A stretch of 64,000 bases of DNA, taken from NCBI RefSeq assembly GCF_016858125.1, contig NZ_CP064781.1, positions 930,001 through 994,000 on the forward strand, given 5' to 3'. Below the pieces are notes generated by a model that was not told where the DNA came from, did no database searches, and worked only from the letters and a program-made list of their open reading frames with translations. The stretch is from Azospira restricta. Its GTDB lineage: Bacteria > Pseudomonadota > Gammaproteobacteria > Burkholderiales > Rhodocyclaceae. Of the stretch, positions 52,582 through 62,669 are shown piece by piece. Position 1 is the first letter of the stretch. Each line of letters begins with the position of its first letter. The translations under genes and the position numbers were made by a program.

Positions 52582-53430
52582 ATGCGCCGACGGATCTTGC
52601 CGCCCGCAGCGCTGGCGATTGCCGCAGCGCTGCTGCTCGCCGGCTGCGCCGGCATCATGCCGAAGAGCGGCGCGACGCAGGCCGAGATCGAATCCTGGGC
52701 GACGCCGCGCGGCTACCAGGCGGCGACCCTCGAGACGCGGCCGTTCCGCCTCTTCTCGCTGCTCCGCCAGCGGCGTGCCGATTCCCTGCTGGTGATCTAC
52801 ATCGAAGGCGATGGCAATCGCCGGCCGTCGCCCTACCGCCCGATCGAGCCGACGCCGCGGACGCCGCACGCGCTGCGCATGGCGCACCAGGACGAGTCGC
52901 CGCTGGTTGCCTACCTGGCGCGGCCGTGCCAATACCTTGCCGATGCGGCGCTGCCGTCGTGCGACAGCCAGCACTGGGTGGAAAGGCGCTTCGAGGAGGA
53001 GGTCATCGCTTCGATGCTGGCGGCGGTCGACGAGTTGAAGCGGCGCAGCGGCGCCCGCCGGGTCAGCCTGGTCGGCTACGGCGGGGGCGGCACCGTCGCC
53101 ACGCTGCTCGCCGGCCGGCGGCAGGACGTCGTCGAACTGATCACCGTCGCCGCGCCGCTGGCGCTCGCCGACTGGGCGGCGCTCAACCGCCTGGGGCCGC
53201 TACCCGCGGCGAGCGATCCGGCCGAACAGCCGGCGCTGCCGCGCACGCTGCGGGCGACGCATTTCGTCGGCGGCGAGGACGAGGTCGTGCCGCCGGCGTT
53301 CACCGCGAGCTACGTCGGCCGGCGTGGCGGTGAGCTGATCTACGTTGCCGATTTCGGCCACGACTGCTGCTGGGCCGAGGAGTGGCCGTGGCTGCTCGAG
53401 CGGGCGCGCGGACGGGAGTCCTCGCCCTGA
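52582..53430 (+). CDS. Alpha/beta-hydrolase-fold lipoprotein lacking the usual nucleophile Ser
   Basis: A 282-residue lipoprotein (signal ALAIAAALLLAGCAG, lipobox LAGC). The fold is that of alpha/beta-hydrolase lipoproteins, with LLVIYIEGDGNR, PCQYLADAALPSCDSQHWVE and VSLVGYGGGGTVATLL. In relatives the elbow reads GYSGGG; here it is GYGGGG, so the catalytic Ser is replaced by Gly. The later Asp and His (FVGGEDEVVPP and DFGHDCCWAE) remain. It may therefore be a non-enzymatic binding protein, or a base error may lie here. Confidence 0.7.
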   Translation: MRRRILPPAALAIAAALLLAGCAGIMPKSGATQAEIESWATPRGYQAATLETRPFRLFSLLRQRRADSLLVIYIEGDGNRRPSPYRPIEPTPRTPHALRMAHQDESPLVAYLARPCQYLADAALPSCDSQHWVERRFEEEVIASMLAAVDELKRRSGARRVSLVGYGGGGTVATLLAGRRQDVVELITVAAPLALADWAALNRLGPLPAASDPAEQPALPRTLRATHFVGGEDEVVPPAFTASYVGRRGGELIYVADFGHDCCWAEEWPWLLERARGRESSP

Positions 53431-53439
53431 ACGGTGCTG

Positions 53440-54756
53440 TCAGCCGGCCGCGTCGCCGCTTTCGGGCACGGCATTGATCAGGACCTTGTCGACGCGGTTG
53501 CGGTCCATGTCCATCACCTCGAAGCGGCAGCCGACCGCGACGAAGTGGTCGGCCGGCACCGGGATGCGACCGAGCATGTGCATGACGAAGCCGCCCAGCG
53601 TGTGGAAGCTGTTCTCCTCCTCGCCGGGCAGGTCGTCGCCGATGTCGAGCTCGGCCTTCAGGCGCTCGATGCCGACGTCGCCGTCGGCCAGCCAGGAGCC
53701 GTCCTCGCGGCGGATGATGTCGCGGTCCTCCGGCGCCTCCGGCTCGACCAGCTCGCCGACGATCGACGACAGCACGTCGGTCAGCGTCACCAGCCCCTGC
53801 ACCTCGCCGTACTCGTCGACGATCAGCGCGAACTGCAGCCGCGCGCGACGGAAGTTTTCCAGCAGCTGCGTCGTCGACACCGCCTCCGGCACGTACAGCG
53901 GCGGATGGAGCACCGCCTCGACGTCGGCGATGCCGAGCGGCAGGCCGGGCAGCGCCTTCTTCAAGAGGTCGCCCTTCTGCAGCACGCCGAGGATGTGGTC
54001 GAGGCCGTCGCGGCAGATCACCAGCCGCGAGAATTCGCTGTCGATGATCTGCTGGCGCACCGCCTCTTCGCCGTCGTCGAGGTCGACGACGCACATGTCG
54101 CGGCGCGGCGTCATGATCGCGGCGATGCGCTGCTCGTCGAGGCGCAGCACGTTGGAAACGATCGCCTGCTCGCTCTCATGGAAGACGCCGGCTTCGGCGC
54201 CCTGCTCCATCAGCACCTTGATCTCGTCGTCGGTGACCGGCGGCTCCTCCTTGCGGCGGGCGCCGAACAGGCGCAGCACCAGCGACGACGAGGTCGACAG
54301 CAGGATCACCAGCGGATGGGTGAGGCTGGAGAGCAGCATCATCGGTCGCGCGATCAGCGAGGCGATGCCTTCCGGCGCCAGCAGCGCCAGCTGCTTCGGC
54401 ACCAGCTCACCGATCACCACCGAGAAGTAGGTCAGGCCGACGACGGTGATCGTCAGCGCGATGCCGCGCGCGTAGGTCTCGAGCGGCGGGATCGCGGCGA
54501 TCCACACGGTCAGCGGGTCGGCGAGCACGGCCTCGCCGATGGCGCCGCTGAGGATGCCGACGCTGGTGATGCCGACCTGGATCGTCGACAGGAAGTTCGA
54601 GGGGTTCTGGTGCAGCGACAGCGCCGCGTCGGCGCCGATGCTGCCGTCCTCGGCGAGGCTCTGCAGCCTCGACTTGCGCGAGGAGACGACCGCCATTTCC
54701 GACATCGCGAAGGCGGCGTTGATGAGGATGAGTACGAGCAGTAAGACTATGTCCAT
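53440..54756 (-). CDS. CorC/HlyC-family CNNM-type transporter or regulator
   Basis: A 438-residue protein with an N-terminal DUF21/CNNM membrane domain ([20 protein letters not shown], then [20 protein letters not shown]), a pair of CBS domains ([40 protein letters not shown]) and a C-terminal CorC/HlyC domain. Relatives take part in magnesium or cobalt export. ATG 54756 is preferred to the GTG at 54768, as it opens the usual MDIVLL start. It is convergent with the hydrolase-like gene. Confidence 0.85.
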   Translation of the reverse strand: MDIVLLLVLILINAAFAMSEMAVVSSRKSRLQSLAEDGSIGADAALSLHQNPSNFLSTIQVGITSVGILSGAIGEAVLADPLTVWIAAIPPLETYARGIALTITVVGLTYFSVVIGELVPKQLALLAPEGIASLIARPMMLLSSLTHPLVILLSTSSSLVLRLFGARRKEEPPVTDDEIKVLMEQGAEAGVFHESEQAIVSNVLRLDEQRIAAIMTPRRDMCVVDLDDGEEAVRQQIIDSEFSRLVICRDGLDHILGVLQKGDLLKKALPGLPLGIADVEAVLHPPLYVPEAVSTTQLLENFRRARLQFALIVDEYGEVQGLVTLTDVLSSIVGELVEPEAPEDRDIIRREDGSWLADGDVGIERLKAELDIGDDLPGEEENSFHTLGGFVMHMLGRIPVPADHFVAVGCRFEVMDMDRNRVDKVLINAVPESGDAAG

Positions 54757-54881
54757 GGCGTTGGCCACCCGGCGCGGGGTCCGCGCGTGGCCACGGTGTT
54801 CTAAGACATCCGATTCTAGCAGAGCGCGGCGCCCGGTCCGCTCGCTATACTGCCGGTGTCATCCTCGTTCCGGGGTTCGTC

Positions 54882-56399
54882 ATGCCTGCCAGCACGGCCG
54901 CTCGTCGCGATTACGTCCTCGCCCTTGACCAGGGCACGACCAGCTCCCGCGCCCTCCTCTTCGACCGCGGCGGCCGCCCCTGCGCCGCGGCGCGGCAGGA
55001 ATTCGCGCAGTCGTATCCGCGGCCGGGGTGGGTCGAGCACGACCCCGAGGAGATCTGGCGGAGCCAGCTCGCGGTCGCCCGCGCGGTGCTGCGCGACAGC
55101 GGCGTGCCGGCTTCCCGCATAGCCGCCGTCGGCATCGCCAACCAGCGCGAGACGACATTGCTCTGGGATCGCGCCAGCGGCGCCGCGCTGGCGCCGGCGA
55201 TCGTCTGGCAGGACCGGCGCACCGCCGGCCTCTGCGAGGCGCTGGCGGCGGCCGGCCACGGCGAGCTGTTCGCCCGCCGCACCGGCCTGCTGCTCGACCC
55301 CTACTTCTCCGCGACCAAGCTCAAGTGGCTGCTCGACCACGTGCCCGGCGCGCGCGCCCGCGCCGAGCGCGGCGAACTGGCCTTCGGCACCGTCGATAGC
55401 TGGCTGGCCTGGAAATTCACCGACGGCCGCGCGCACGTCACCGACGTCTCCAACGCCGCGCGCACGCTGCTCTTCGACATCCACCGCCGCTGCTGGGACG
55501 AGGAGCTGCTGGCGCTGCTCGACCTTCCCGCCGCGCTGCTGCCGCAGGTGGCCGACAGCAGCACCGTGGTCGGCCGCATCGGCGCGCACTGGCTGGGCGA
55601 CGAGATCCCGCTCGCCGCGCCCGCCGGCGACCAGCAGGCGGCGACCTTCGGCCAGGCCTGCCGGCGGCCGGGGATGGCCAAGAACACCTACGGCACCGGC
55701 TGCTTCCTGCTGCTCAACACCGGCGCGCGGCCGATCGAATCGCGCCGGCGCCTGCTGAGCACGATCGGCTGGCGGCGCGGCGGCGACACCACCTACCTGC
55801 TCGAAGGCAGCGTCTTCATGGGCGGCGCCGTCGTCCAGTGGCTGCGCGACGGGCTCGGCCTGATCAACGCCGCGGACGAGGTCGAGGCACTCGCCGCGAG
55901 CGTGCCGGACAGCGGCGGCGTCTACCTGGTGCCGGCGCACGCCGGGCTCGGCGCGCCGTACTGGGACCCGCACGCGCGCGGCGCGCTGCTCGGCCTCTCC
56001 CGCGGCAGCACGCGCGCGCACCTCGCCCGTGCCGCGCTGGAGGCGATCGCCTACCAGAGCGCCGAGCTGCTGCAGGCGATGGCCGAGGACGCCGGGCAGC
56101 CGCTCGCCGAACTGCGCGTCGACGGCGGCGCCGCCGCCAACGACCTGCTGCTGCAGTTCCAGGCCGACCTGCTCGGCGTGCCGGTGCTGCGGCCGCAGGT
56201 CACCGAAACCACCGCCCTCGGCGCCGCCTTCCTCGCCGGGCTGGCGGTCGGCTTCTGGCAGGACGAGGCCGAGCTCGACGCGCACTGGCGCGTCGCGCGC
56301 CGCTTCGAACCGGCGCTGGCGGCCGACCGCCGCGCGGCGCTGCTTGCCGGCTGGCGCCGCGCGGTGGCGCGCAGCCTGGCCTGGGCCGAGGCCGACTGA
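54882..56399 (+). CDS. glpK: Glycerol kinase
   Basis: A 505-residue FGGY kinase that phosphorylates glycerol to glycerol-3-phosphate. It has the start signature [19 protein letters not shown], the substrate and catalytic region [25 protein letters not shown], the Asp of [13 protein letters not shown] (near residue 248), [14 protein letters not shown] and the C-terminal [20 protein letters not shown]. The length equals that of the family. It is directly followed by glpD (shared TGATG), which uses its product. Confidence 0.95.
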   Translation: MPASTAARRDYVLALDQGTTSSRALLFDRGGRPCAAARQEFAQSYPRPGWVEHDPEEIWRSQLAVARAVLRDSGVPASRIAAVGIANQRETTLLWDRASGAALAPAIVWQDRRTAGLCEALAAAGHGELFARRTGLLLDPYFSATKLKWLLDHVPGARARAERGELAFGTVDSWLAWKFTDGRAHVTDVSNAARTLLFDIHRRCWDEELLALLDLPAALLPQVADSSTVVGRIGAHWLGDEIPLAAPAGDQQAATFGQACRRPGMAKNTYGTGCFLLLNTGARPIESRRRLLSTIGWRRGGDTTYLLEGSVFMGGAVVQWLRDGLGLINAADEVEALAASVPDSGGVYLVPAHAGLGAPYWDPHARGALLGLSRGSTRAHLARAALEAIAYQSAELLQAMAEDAGQPLAELRVDGGAAANDLLLQFQADLLGVPVLRPQVTETTALGAAFLAGLAVGFWQDEAELDAHWRVARRFEPALAADRRAALLAGWRRAVARSLAWAEAD

Positions 56400-57955
56400 T
56401 GGCGGCGCCCGGCGAGCGTGCCGCCGACCTTGACCGGCTGCGCAACGGGCCGGAGTGGGACGTGCTGGTCGTCGGCGGCGGCGCCACCGGTCTAGGCTGC
56501 GCCGTCGACGCCGCGGCGCGCGGCTACCGCACGCTGCTCGTCGAGCGCGGCGACTACGCCGGCGGCACTTCGTCGCGCAGCACCAAGCTGATCCACGGCG
56601 GCGTCCGTTACCTGCGCCAGGGCGACCTGGCGCTGGTGCGCCATGCGCTGGCCGAGCGCGCCCGGCTGCTGGCCAATGCCGCGCCGCTGGTGCGGCCGCT
56701 GCCCTTCGTCATCCCGCTGCGCGGCCTCGGCGAGCGCCTGCGCTACGGCGCCGGGCTCAAGCTCTACGACCTGCTCGCCGGCGCCCGCGGCATCGCTGCC
56801 TCGGAACTGCTCGACCGCCGGCAGACGTTGGCCGCGCTGCCCGGGCTGCGCGGCGACGGCGTCGTCGGCGGCGTCCGCTACTGGGACGCGCAGTTCGACG
56901 ACGCCCGGCTGGCGGTGACGCTGATGCGCAGCGCGCGCGACCGCGGCGCCACCTGCCTCAACTACTGCGCGCTGATCGGCCTGCTCAAGGCCGGCGGCCG
57001 CGTCTGCGGCGGCGTGCTGCGCGACGCCGAGAGCGGCGAGGAATTCGCCGTGCGCGCGCGCGCCGTGATCAACGCCACCGGCGTCTATGCCGACGCCGTG
57101 CGCCGCCTCGACGACGCCGGCACCGCGCCGCTCTTGACGCCGAGCCAGGGCATCCACCTCGTCGTCGACGCCGATTTTCTGCCCGGCGCCAGCGCGCTGC
57201 TGGTGCCGGAAACCGAGGACGGCCGCGTCATGTTCGCCATCCCGTGGCTGGGCAAGGTGCTGCTCGGCACCACCGACACCGCGCGCGACGACCTGCCGGA
57301 CGAGCCGCTGCCGCTCGCCGGCGAGGTCGACTTCGTGCTGCGCACCGCCGCCGGCGTGCTGGCGCGGCCGCCGCGGCGCAGCGACGTGCGCAGCGTCTTC
57401 GCCGGGCTGCGGCCGCTGCTGGCGCCGGCCGCCGGCAGCCCCGGCGGCAAGGTTTCGCCGGCGGCGCTGTCGCGCGAGCACGCGATCGTCGTCGGCGACA
57501 GCGGGCTGCTCACCGTCACCGGCGGCAAATGGACCACCTACCGCTGGATGGCCGAGCAGGTCGTCGACCGCGCGGCGGCCGTCGCCGGCCTGCCGGCGGG
57601 CGTCTGCGAGACGCGCGGGCTGTGCCTGCACGCTTGCGCCGACGGCGGCGGCAGCGTTTACGGCAGCGACGCCGCCGCCGTCGCGGCGCTGCCCGGCGCC
57701 GGCAGTGCGCTGCATCCGGCATTGCCGTATGACGAGGCGATGGTCCGCTTCGCGTTCCGCTGCGAAGGGGCGCGCACGATCGAGGACGTGCTGGCGCGGC
57801 GGACGCGCGCGCTGTTCATCGACGCCGCCGCCGCCGAAGCGGCGATCGGGCGGGTCGCGGAGATTCTCGACGAGGAGCTGGCGCCGTCGCCGGCGCGCCT
57901 GCAGGCGCTGCAGACGGCAGCGCTGCTGGCCGCACGCCGCTTCCGCTTGTCCTGA
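56399..57955 (+). CDS. glpD: Aerobic glycerol-3-phosphate dehydrogenase
   Basis: A 518-residue FAD enzyme that oxidises glycerol-3-phosphate to dihydroxyacetone phosphate, feeding the quinone pool at the inner membrane. FAD-binding motif VVGGGATGLGCAVDAA, the family's GTSSRSTKLIHGGVRYL and VTGGKWTTYRWMAEQ, and a C-terminal helical domain (ALPYDEAMVRFAFRCEGART) are present. The ATG overlaps the glpK stop by one base, so the two are a coupled unit. No glpF or glpR is seen here. Confidence 0.94.
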   Translation: MAAPGERAADLDRLRNGPEWDVLVVGGGATGLGCAVDAAARGYRTLLVERGDYAGGTSSRSTKLIHGGVRYLRQGDLALVRHALAERARLLANAAPLVRPLPFVIPLRGLGERLRYGAGLKLYDLLAGARGIAASELLDRRQTLAALPGLRGDGVVGGVRYWDAQFDDARLAVTLMRSARDRGATCLNYCALIGLLKAGGRVCGGVLRDAESGEEFAVRARAVINATGVYADAVRRLDDAGTAPLLTPSQGIHLVVDADFLPGASALLVPETEDGRVMFAIPWLGKVLLGTTDTARDDLPDEPLPLAGEVDFVLRTAAGVLARPPRRSDVRSVFAGLRPLLAPAAGSPGGKVSPAALSREHAIVVGDSGLLTVTGGKWTTYRWMAEQVVDRAAAVAGLPAGVCETRGLCLHACADGGGSVYGSDAAAVAALPGAGSALHPALPYDEAMVRFAFRCEGARTIEDVLARRTRALFIDAAAAEAAIGRVAEILDEELAPSPARLQALQTAALLAARRFRLS

Positions 57956-58119
57956 CCGGCGGGCCGCCGGTCGTCGCTGTGAACTTTCGCCATCGTCCGC
58001 GATCGCCTAGAAATAAAGAATACGCCGCCTGGCCTGCCTGCCGCCCGGGCGGCATCGGTCGGACGCCGGCAGCGTGTCGCCCCGTCCGCGACAGGAAACG
58101 CTTTGCAGCGGGGTGTGCG

Positions 58120-59508
58120 ATGAATCGAACGAATGGCATGAACCGTGCAGCAGCCGTTGGCGGGCTGCTCCTTGCTACTTTTCTGGCCTTGCCGGCGGCG
58201 GCCCAGGTCAGGTCGGTGAACCTTGGCGGCAACCGCCTGCCGCCCTGCGAACTCCGAGCCGAGGCCTATCCCTGTGGGGCCATCGTTTCATCGCGCGGCG
58301 ACGGGGTTTCATCGCGAGTCGCCGGCGGCATTGTGCGTGCGCTGGGGGCGCAGGTGCGCCATGAGTTCGCAGCGGTCCCCGCCGTCGCGGCGACGGTGCC
58401 GAACGCGGCCGTCGCGCGGGCGCTGGCGAGTTCCAGCCTGCAGGTCTTCCCCGATCGCCACATCGACCTGATCGAACCGGCGGCCCGCAAGCCGCGCGGC
58501 GGCGGGGGCGGCAGCACGGCGGAAGTCGTGCCTGAGGGGGTGGCCCGGATCGGTGCCCTCGACACCGGCGCGACGGGCAGTGGCGTCGGCGTCGCGATCA
58601 CCGACACGGGGCTCGATTTCGCGCACGTCGACCTCAGCCTGGGTACCACCGCCAGCCGGTATTTCGACGCCTTCGGCGGAAACTGCCAGGACCAGCATGG
58701 CCACGGGACCCACGTCGGCGGCATCGTTGCCGCGCGTCGCGGCAACGGCACCGGCGTCGTCGGCGTTGCGCCGGACGCCACGCTCTACTGCGTTCGCATC
58801 CTCGACGCCAATGGCAGCGGCAGCGATTCGACGGTCATGGCCGGTTTCGACTGGGTCTGGGAACAGAACGGCGGCGAGTCGGCCAGCCGGCCTCTGCGCA
58901 TCGGCGTCGTCAATGCCAGCTTCGGCCGGCGCGGCAGCGTCGGCGACAATCCGCCCATGCACGCGGTGGTCAAGAAGCTGCTGGCGCAGGGTGTCAGCAT
59001 CGTCGCTGCCGCCGGCAACGATGCGTCGCTCGACGTGTCGCAGCAGATTCCCGCGGCCTATCCGGAAGCGCTCCCCGTCGCGAGCAGCACGGCGAGCGAC
59101 GGCAACAATTCCTGCAATCGCTACTCGGGCCTGATCCGTGCCGACACCGCCTCGGTGTTCACGACCGACGGCGCCGGCATCGTCGTTTCGGCGCCGGGCA
59201 ACGCGCGCGAGGACATCAACAATGGCTGCATGATCGGCTCGACCGGTATCCTGTCGCTGGCGCTTGGCGGCGGCACCACGCGCATGTCGGGCACGAGCAT
59301 GGCGGCGCCGCATGTCGCCGGCGTCGTTGCCCAGCTGGTCGGGCAAGACGGCTCGCAGACGCCGGACTGCCGCCGGACCCGGATCGCGCGCGGCGCCAGC
59401 CGGCCGAGCGAGGCGCCGCTCGATTCGCCCGCCGGCAGCTACAGTTTCGACGGCGTCCGCGAAGGCATCCTGTCGGCGCCGGGGGCGGTCGCGGCGAGCT
59501 GCAACTAG
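58120..59508 (+). CDS. Exported subtilisin-like (S8) serine protease
   Basis: A 462-residue protein with a signal peptide (RAAAVGGLLLATFLALPAAA), a prodomain-like region, and a subtilase core: the Asp in VAITDTGLDFAHVD, His in QDQHGHGTHVGGIVAARR, the oxyanion Asn region AAAGNDASLDVSQ, and Ser in TRMSGTSMAAPHVAGVVAQL. Several Cys suggest disulfides. The start at 58120 has a GGGGTG upstream; 58138 is possible. It ends about 115 bases before the convergent acyl-CoA dehydrogenase gene. Confidence 0.88.
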   Translation: MNRTNGMNRAAAVGGLLLATFLALPAAAQVRSVNLGGNRLPPCELRAEAYPCGAIVSSRGDGVSSRVAGGIVRALGAQVRHEFAAVPAVAATVPNAAVARALASSSLQVFPDRHIDLIEPAARKPRGGGGGSTAEVVPEGVARIGALDTGATGSGVGVAITDTGLDFAHVDLSLGTTASRYFDAFGGNCQDQHGHGTHVGGIVAARRGNGTGVVGVAPDATLYCVRILDANGSGSDSTVMAGFDWVWEQNGGESASRPLRIGVVNASFGRRGSVGDNPPMHAVVKKLLAQGVSIVAAAGNDASLDVSQQIPAAYPEALPVASSTASDGNNSCNRYSGLIRADTASVFTTDGAGIVVSAPGNAREDINNGCMIGSTGILSLALGGGTTRMSGTSMAAPHVAGVVAQLVGQDGSQTPDCRRTRIARGASRPSEAPLDSPAGSYSFDGVREGILSAPGAVAASCN

Positions 59509-59568
59509 GGCGTGTTCACAGTAGTTTCGTGGGCGCGACGCTGCCGTCGCGGGCGCACCGCGGCGTGA

Positions 59569-59601
59569 CAAAAAAACGGGGCACCCCTTCCGAGGCGCCC
59601 C
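59569..59601 (-). terminator. Rho-independent terminator of the acyl-CoA dehydrogenase gene
   Basis: Read on the minus strand, CGGGGC-G-CC ... GG-T-GCCCCG forms a strong stem followed by TTTTTTTG. It lies 23 bases past the stop at 59624. Confidence 0.85.
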
Positions 59602-59623
59602 GCAAGACTGATCTCGCAACCGA

Positions 59624-61408
59624 TCAGAACAACTCTTCGTCCAGTGCCATCAGCGGCGCGGCGCCGGCGCGGGCCTGGCGGATCGCCGTCGCCGTCTCCG
59701 GCAGCAGCTTGGCGAAATAGAAACGGGCGGTGGCGAGCTTGGCCTTGTAGAAGGCATCGCCCGAATCCTGCTTCGCCAGCGCGATCTTCGCCATGCGCGC
59801 CCAGAAGTACGCGAACACCAGGTGGCCGGCGACTTTCATGTAGGGCACGGCGGCGGCGCCGACGTCGTCGGGGTTCTTCATCGCGTTCATGCCGATTTCC
59901 ATGGTCAGCTTCTGCAGCTTCTCGGCGACGTCGGCGAGCGGCGCGACGAACTCGGCCATCTGCGCGTCGTCCTTGTTCTCGATGACGAAGGCCTCGACGC
60001 GGCGGCCGAACTTCTTCAGCTTCGCACCCTGGTCGGCGAGCACCTTGCGCGCCAGCAGGTCGAGCGACTGGATGGTGTTGGTGCCTTCGTAGATCTGGTT
60101 GATGCGCGCGTCGCGGACGTACTGCTCCATGCCCCATTCGCTGATGAAGCCGTGGCCGCCGAAGACCTGCAGGCCGAGGTTGGTGCACTCGAAGGCGTTG
60201 TCGGTGAGGAAGGCCTTGATGATCGGGATCAGCAGCGCGACGACGTCGTCGGCCTCCTCGCGGGCCTTCGCGTCGGGGTGGGCGAGCGCGCGGTCGAGCT
60301 CGAGCGCGACGAAGTAGGAGAAGGCGCGGCCGGCTTCGGCGTAGGCCTTCTGCGTCAGCAGCATGCGCCGCACGTCGGGGTGCACGATGATCGGGTCGGC
60401 CGCCTTGTCCTTCGCCTTCGGCCCGGTCAGCGCGCGGCTCTGCAGGCGCTCGCGGGCGTAGGCCAGCGAGTTCTGGTAGGCCACTTCGGTGAGGCCGAGG
60501 CCCTGCATGCCGACCCCCAGGCGGGCCGCGTTCATCATCACGAACATCGCCTGCAGCCCCTTGTGCGGCTGGCCGAGCAGCCAGCCTTGAGCGCCGTCGA
60601 AGTTCATCACGCAGGTCGAATTGCCGTGGATGCCCATCTTGTGTTCGATCGAGCCGCAGGCGGCGCCGTTCCTCGCGCCGAGCGAACCGTCGGCGTTCGG
60701 CACGAACTTCGGCACGGCGAACAGGCTGATGCCCTTGGTGCCGGCCGGCGCGTCGGGCAGCCGGGCGAGCACCAGGTGCACGATGTTCTCGGCCAGGTCG
60801 TGTTCGCCGGAGGAGATGAAGATCTTGGTGCCGCTGATCGCATAGCTGCCGTCGGCGTGCGGCTCGGCCTTGGTGCGCAGGATGCCGAGGTCGGTGCCGC
60901 AGTGCGGCTCGGTCAGGCACATGGTGCCGGTCCATTCGCCGGAGACCAGCTTCGGCAGGTAGGCGCGCTTCAGCTCGGCCGAGCCGTGCGCGTGGATGCA
61001 CTCGTAGGCGCCGTGCGACAGGCCGGGGTACATCGTCCACGCCTGGTTCGACGAGTTCATCATCTCGTACAGCGCGTTGTTCACCACCTGCGGCAGGCCC
61101 TGGCCGCCGAACTCGGGGTCGCAGGTCAGCGCCGGCCAGCCGGCCTCGCGGTACTGTGCGTAGGCCTCCTTGAAGCCGCTCGGGGTGGTCACCGTGCCCT
61201 TGTCCCACGTGCAGCCCTCGCGGTCGCCGACCTGGTTCAGCGGGAAGATCACCTCGGCGCAGAACTTGCCGCCCTCCTCGAGGATCTGGTCGATCAGCTC
61301 GCGGTTGGTCTCGGCGTGCGCCGGCATCTCGGCGAGCTGGCTTTCGACGTCGAGCAATTCGTGCAGCACGAAGTGCATGTCGCGCAGCGGCGGTTGGTAC
61401 TGTCCCAT
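59624..61408 (-). CDS. Acyl-CoA dehydrogenase with C-terminal extension, fatty-acid oxidation
   Basis: A 594-residue flavoprotein: MGQYQPPLRDMHFVLHELLD start, FAD/substrate signature GTMCLTEPHCGTDLGILRTK, second signature QVFGGHGFISEWGMEQYVRD, catalytic Glu in YEGTNTIQSLDLLAR, and a C-terminal domain of about 130 residues found in the longer bacterial acyl-CoA dehydrogenases. It makes trans-2-enoyl-CoA in beta-oxidation. GGGGAA precedes the ATG. A PsrA-type operator lies about 80 bases upstream, suggesting control by long-chain acyl signals. Confidence 0.92.
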   Translation of the reverse strand: MGQYQPPLRDMHFVLHELLDVESQLAEMPAHAETNRELIDQILEEGGKFCAEVIFPLNQVGDREGCTWDKGTVTTPSGFKEAYAQYREAGWPALTCDPEFGGQGLPQVVNNALYEMMNSSNQAWTMYPGLSHGAYECIHAHGSAELKRAYLPKLVSGEWTGTMCLTEPHCGTDLGILRTKAEPHADGSYAISGTKIFISSGEHDLAENIVHLVLARLPDAPAGTKGISLFAVPKFVPNADGSLGARNGAACGSIEHKMGIHGNSTCVMNFDGAQGWLLGQPHKGLQAMFVMMNAARLGVGMQGLGLTEVAYQNSLAYARERLQSRALTGPKAKDKAADPIIVHPDVRRMLLTQKAYAEAGRAFSYFVALELDRALAHPDAKAREEADDVVALLIPIIKAFLTDNAFECTNLGLQVFGGHGFISEWGMEQYVRDARINQIYEGTNTIQSLDLLARKVLADQGAKLKKFGRRVEAFVIENKDDAQMAEFVAPLADVAEKLQKLTMEIGMNAMKNPDDVGAAAVPYMKVAGHLVFAYFWARMAKIALAKQDSGDAFYKAKLATARFYFAKLLPETATAIRQARAGAAPLMALDEELF

Positions 61409-61483
61409 GGCTGTTCCCCTTGTTGATCAGTCGGGTGGATGGAGGCTTCCGGCGGCCTGCACGCCGTCGATGTCGGAAGCAAT

Positions 61484-61497
61484 GAAACGAACGTTTG
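61484..61497. promoter_or_regulatory. PsrA-type operator candidate
   Basis: GAAAC-GAAC-GTTTG fits the PsrA consensus G/C-AAAC-N2-4-GTTT-G/C. PsrA is a TetR-family repressor of beta-oxidation genes. It lies about 76 bases before the acyl-CoA dehydrogenase start and in the gap shared with thiS. Confidence 0.55.
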
Positions 61498-61649
61498 AAT
61501 GATTCTCGGCGAGGGAGCGGCAGTCGTCAAGTTGCAGTGCAGCAAACAGCGCGCGCCGCGCGGGATTGGGCGTCGGCGAGCGCGTCTGGCGCCGCCGTGG
61601 CCGGGCTGGCGCGCGTGCTAAAATCCTGCTTTCCCCCCGTTGTTGCCCG

Positions 61650-61856
61650 ATGAAACTGACGATCAACGGCGAAAGCCGCGAATTCAACCTGCCGACGCCG
61701 GCTACCGTCGCCGCGCTGCTCGACGCGCTGGCGCTGACCGGCAAGCGGATCGCCATCGAAATGAACGGCGAGATCGTGCCGAAGAGTCGGCACGGCGAGA
61801 CGCCGGTCGCCGACGGCGACCGGTTCGAGATCGTCGTCGCGGTCGGCGGCGGCTGA
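61650..61856 (+). CDS. thiS: Sulfur carrier protein ThiS
   Basis: A 68-residue beta-grasp protein ending in the essential Gly-Gly(-Gly): [20 protein letters not shown] and [20 protein letters not shown] to [10 protein letters not shown]. Its C-terminal thiocarboxylate donates sulfur to ThiG for the thiazole of thiamin. It lies 23 bases before thiG. Confidence 0.95.
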   Translation: MKLTINGESREFNLPTPATVAALLDALALTGKRIAIEMNGEIVPKSRHGETPVADGDRFEIVVAVGGG

Positions 61857-61879
61857 CCCGTCAAGGAGTGCTTACTTAC

Positions 61880-62662
61880 ATGGACCAGCTCGTCATCGCC
61901 GGCAAGTCCTACGCCTCGCGGCTGCTCGTCGGCACCGGCAAGTACAAGGATTTCGCCGAAACCAAGGAGGCGATCGCCGCCTCCGGCGCCGAGATCGTCA
62001 CCGTCGCCATCCGCCGCACCAACATCGGCCAGGACCCGGGCCAGCCGAACCTGCTCGATGCGATCCCGCCGTCGACATACACGATCCTGCCGAACACCGC
62101 CGGCTGCTATACGGCGGAGGACGCGGTGCGCACGCTGCGCCTGGCGCGCGAGCTGCTCGACGGCCATTCACTGGTCAAGCTGGAGGTCCTCGGCGACCCG
62201 ACGACGCTGTTCCCGAACATGCCGGAGACGCTGAAGGCAGCCGAGACGCTGGTCAAGGACGGCTTCCAGGTGATGGTCTACTGCGCCGACGACCCGATCC
62301 AGGCGAAGATGCTCGAAGAGATCGGCTGCGTCGCGATCATGCCGCTGGCGTCGCTGATCGGCTCCGGCATGGGCATCCTGAATCCGTGGAACCTGCGCCT
62401 GATCATCGACAACGCGAAGGTGCCGGTGCTGGTCGATGCCGGCGTCGGCACCGCGTCGGATGCGGCGATCGCGATGGAACTCGGCTGCGACGGCGTGCTG
62501 ATGAATACCGCCATTGCGCACGCGAAGAATCCGGTGCTGATGGCCTCGGCGATGAGGAAGGCAGTCGAGGCCGGCCGCGAGGCCTTCCTCGCCGGCCGCA
62601 TGCCGCGCAAGCTCTACTCGGCCGACCCGTCGTCGCCGACTTCGGGGCTGATCGGGAGCTGA
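61880..62662 (+). CDS. thiG: Thiazole synthase ThiG
   Basis: A 260-residue TIM-barrel enzyme that makes the thiazole phosphate of thiamin from deoxyxylulose phosphate, dehydroglycine and ThiS thiocarboxylate. The imine-forming Lys is in [18 protein letters not shown]; other conserved parts are [37 protein letters not shown] and [26 protein letters not shown] lies 11 nt upstream. It is followed 7 bases later by trmB. Confidence 0.96.
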   Translation: MDQLVIAGKSYASRLLVGTGKYKDFAETKEAIAASGAEIVTVAIRRTNIGQDPGQPNLLDAIPPSTYTILPNTAGCYTAEDAVRTLRLARELLDGHSLVKLEVLGDPTTLFPNMPETLKAAETLVKDGFQVMVYCADDPIQAKMLEEIGCVAIMPLASLIGSGMGILNPWNLRLIIDNAKVPVLVDAGVGTASDAAIAMELGCDGVLMNTAIAHAKNPVLMASAMRKAVEAGREAFLAGRMPRKLYSADPSSPTSGLIGS

Positions 62663-62669
62663 GTGGCCG

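Noticed and set aside
55838..56450. Long frames overlapping glpK and glpD in other registers
   Set aside because: Arg/Ala-rich shadows of two clearly recognised genes in very GC-rich DNA.
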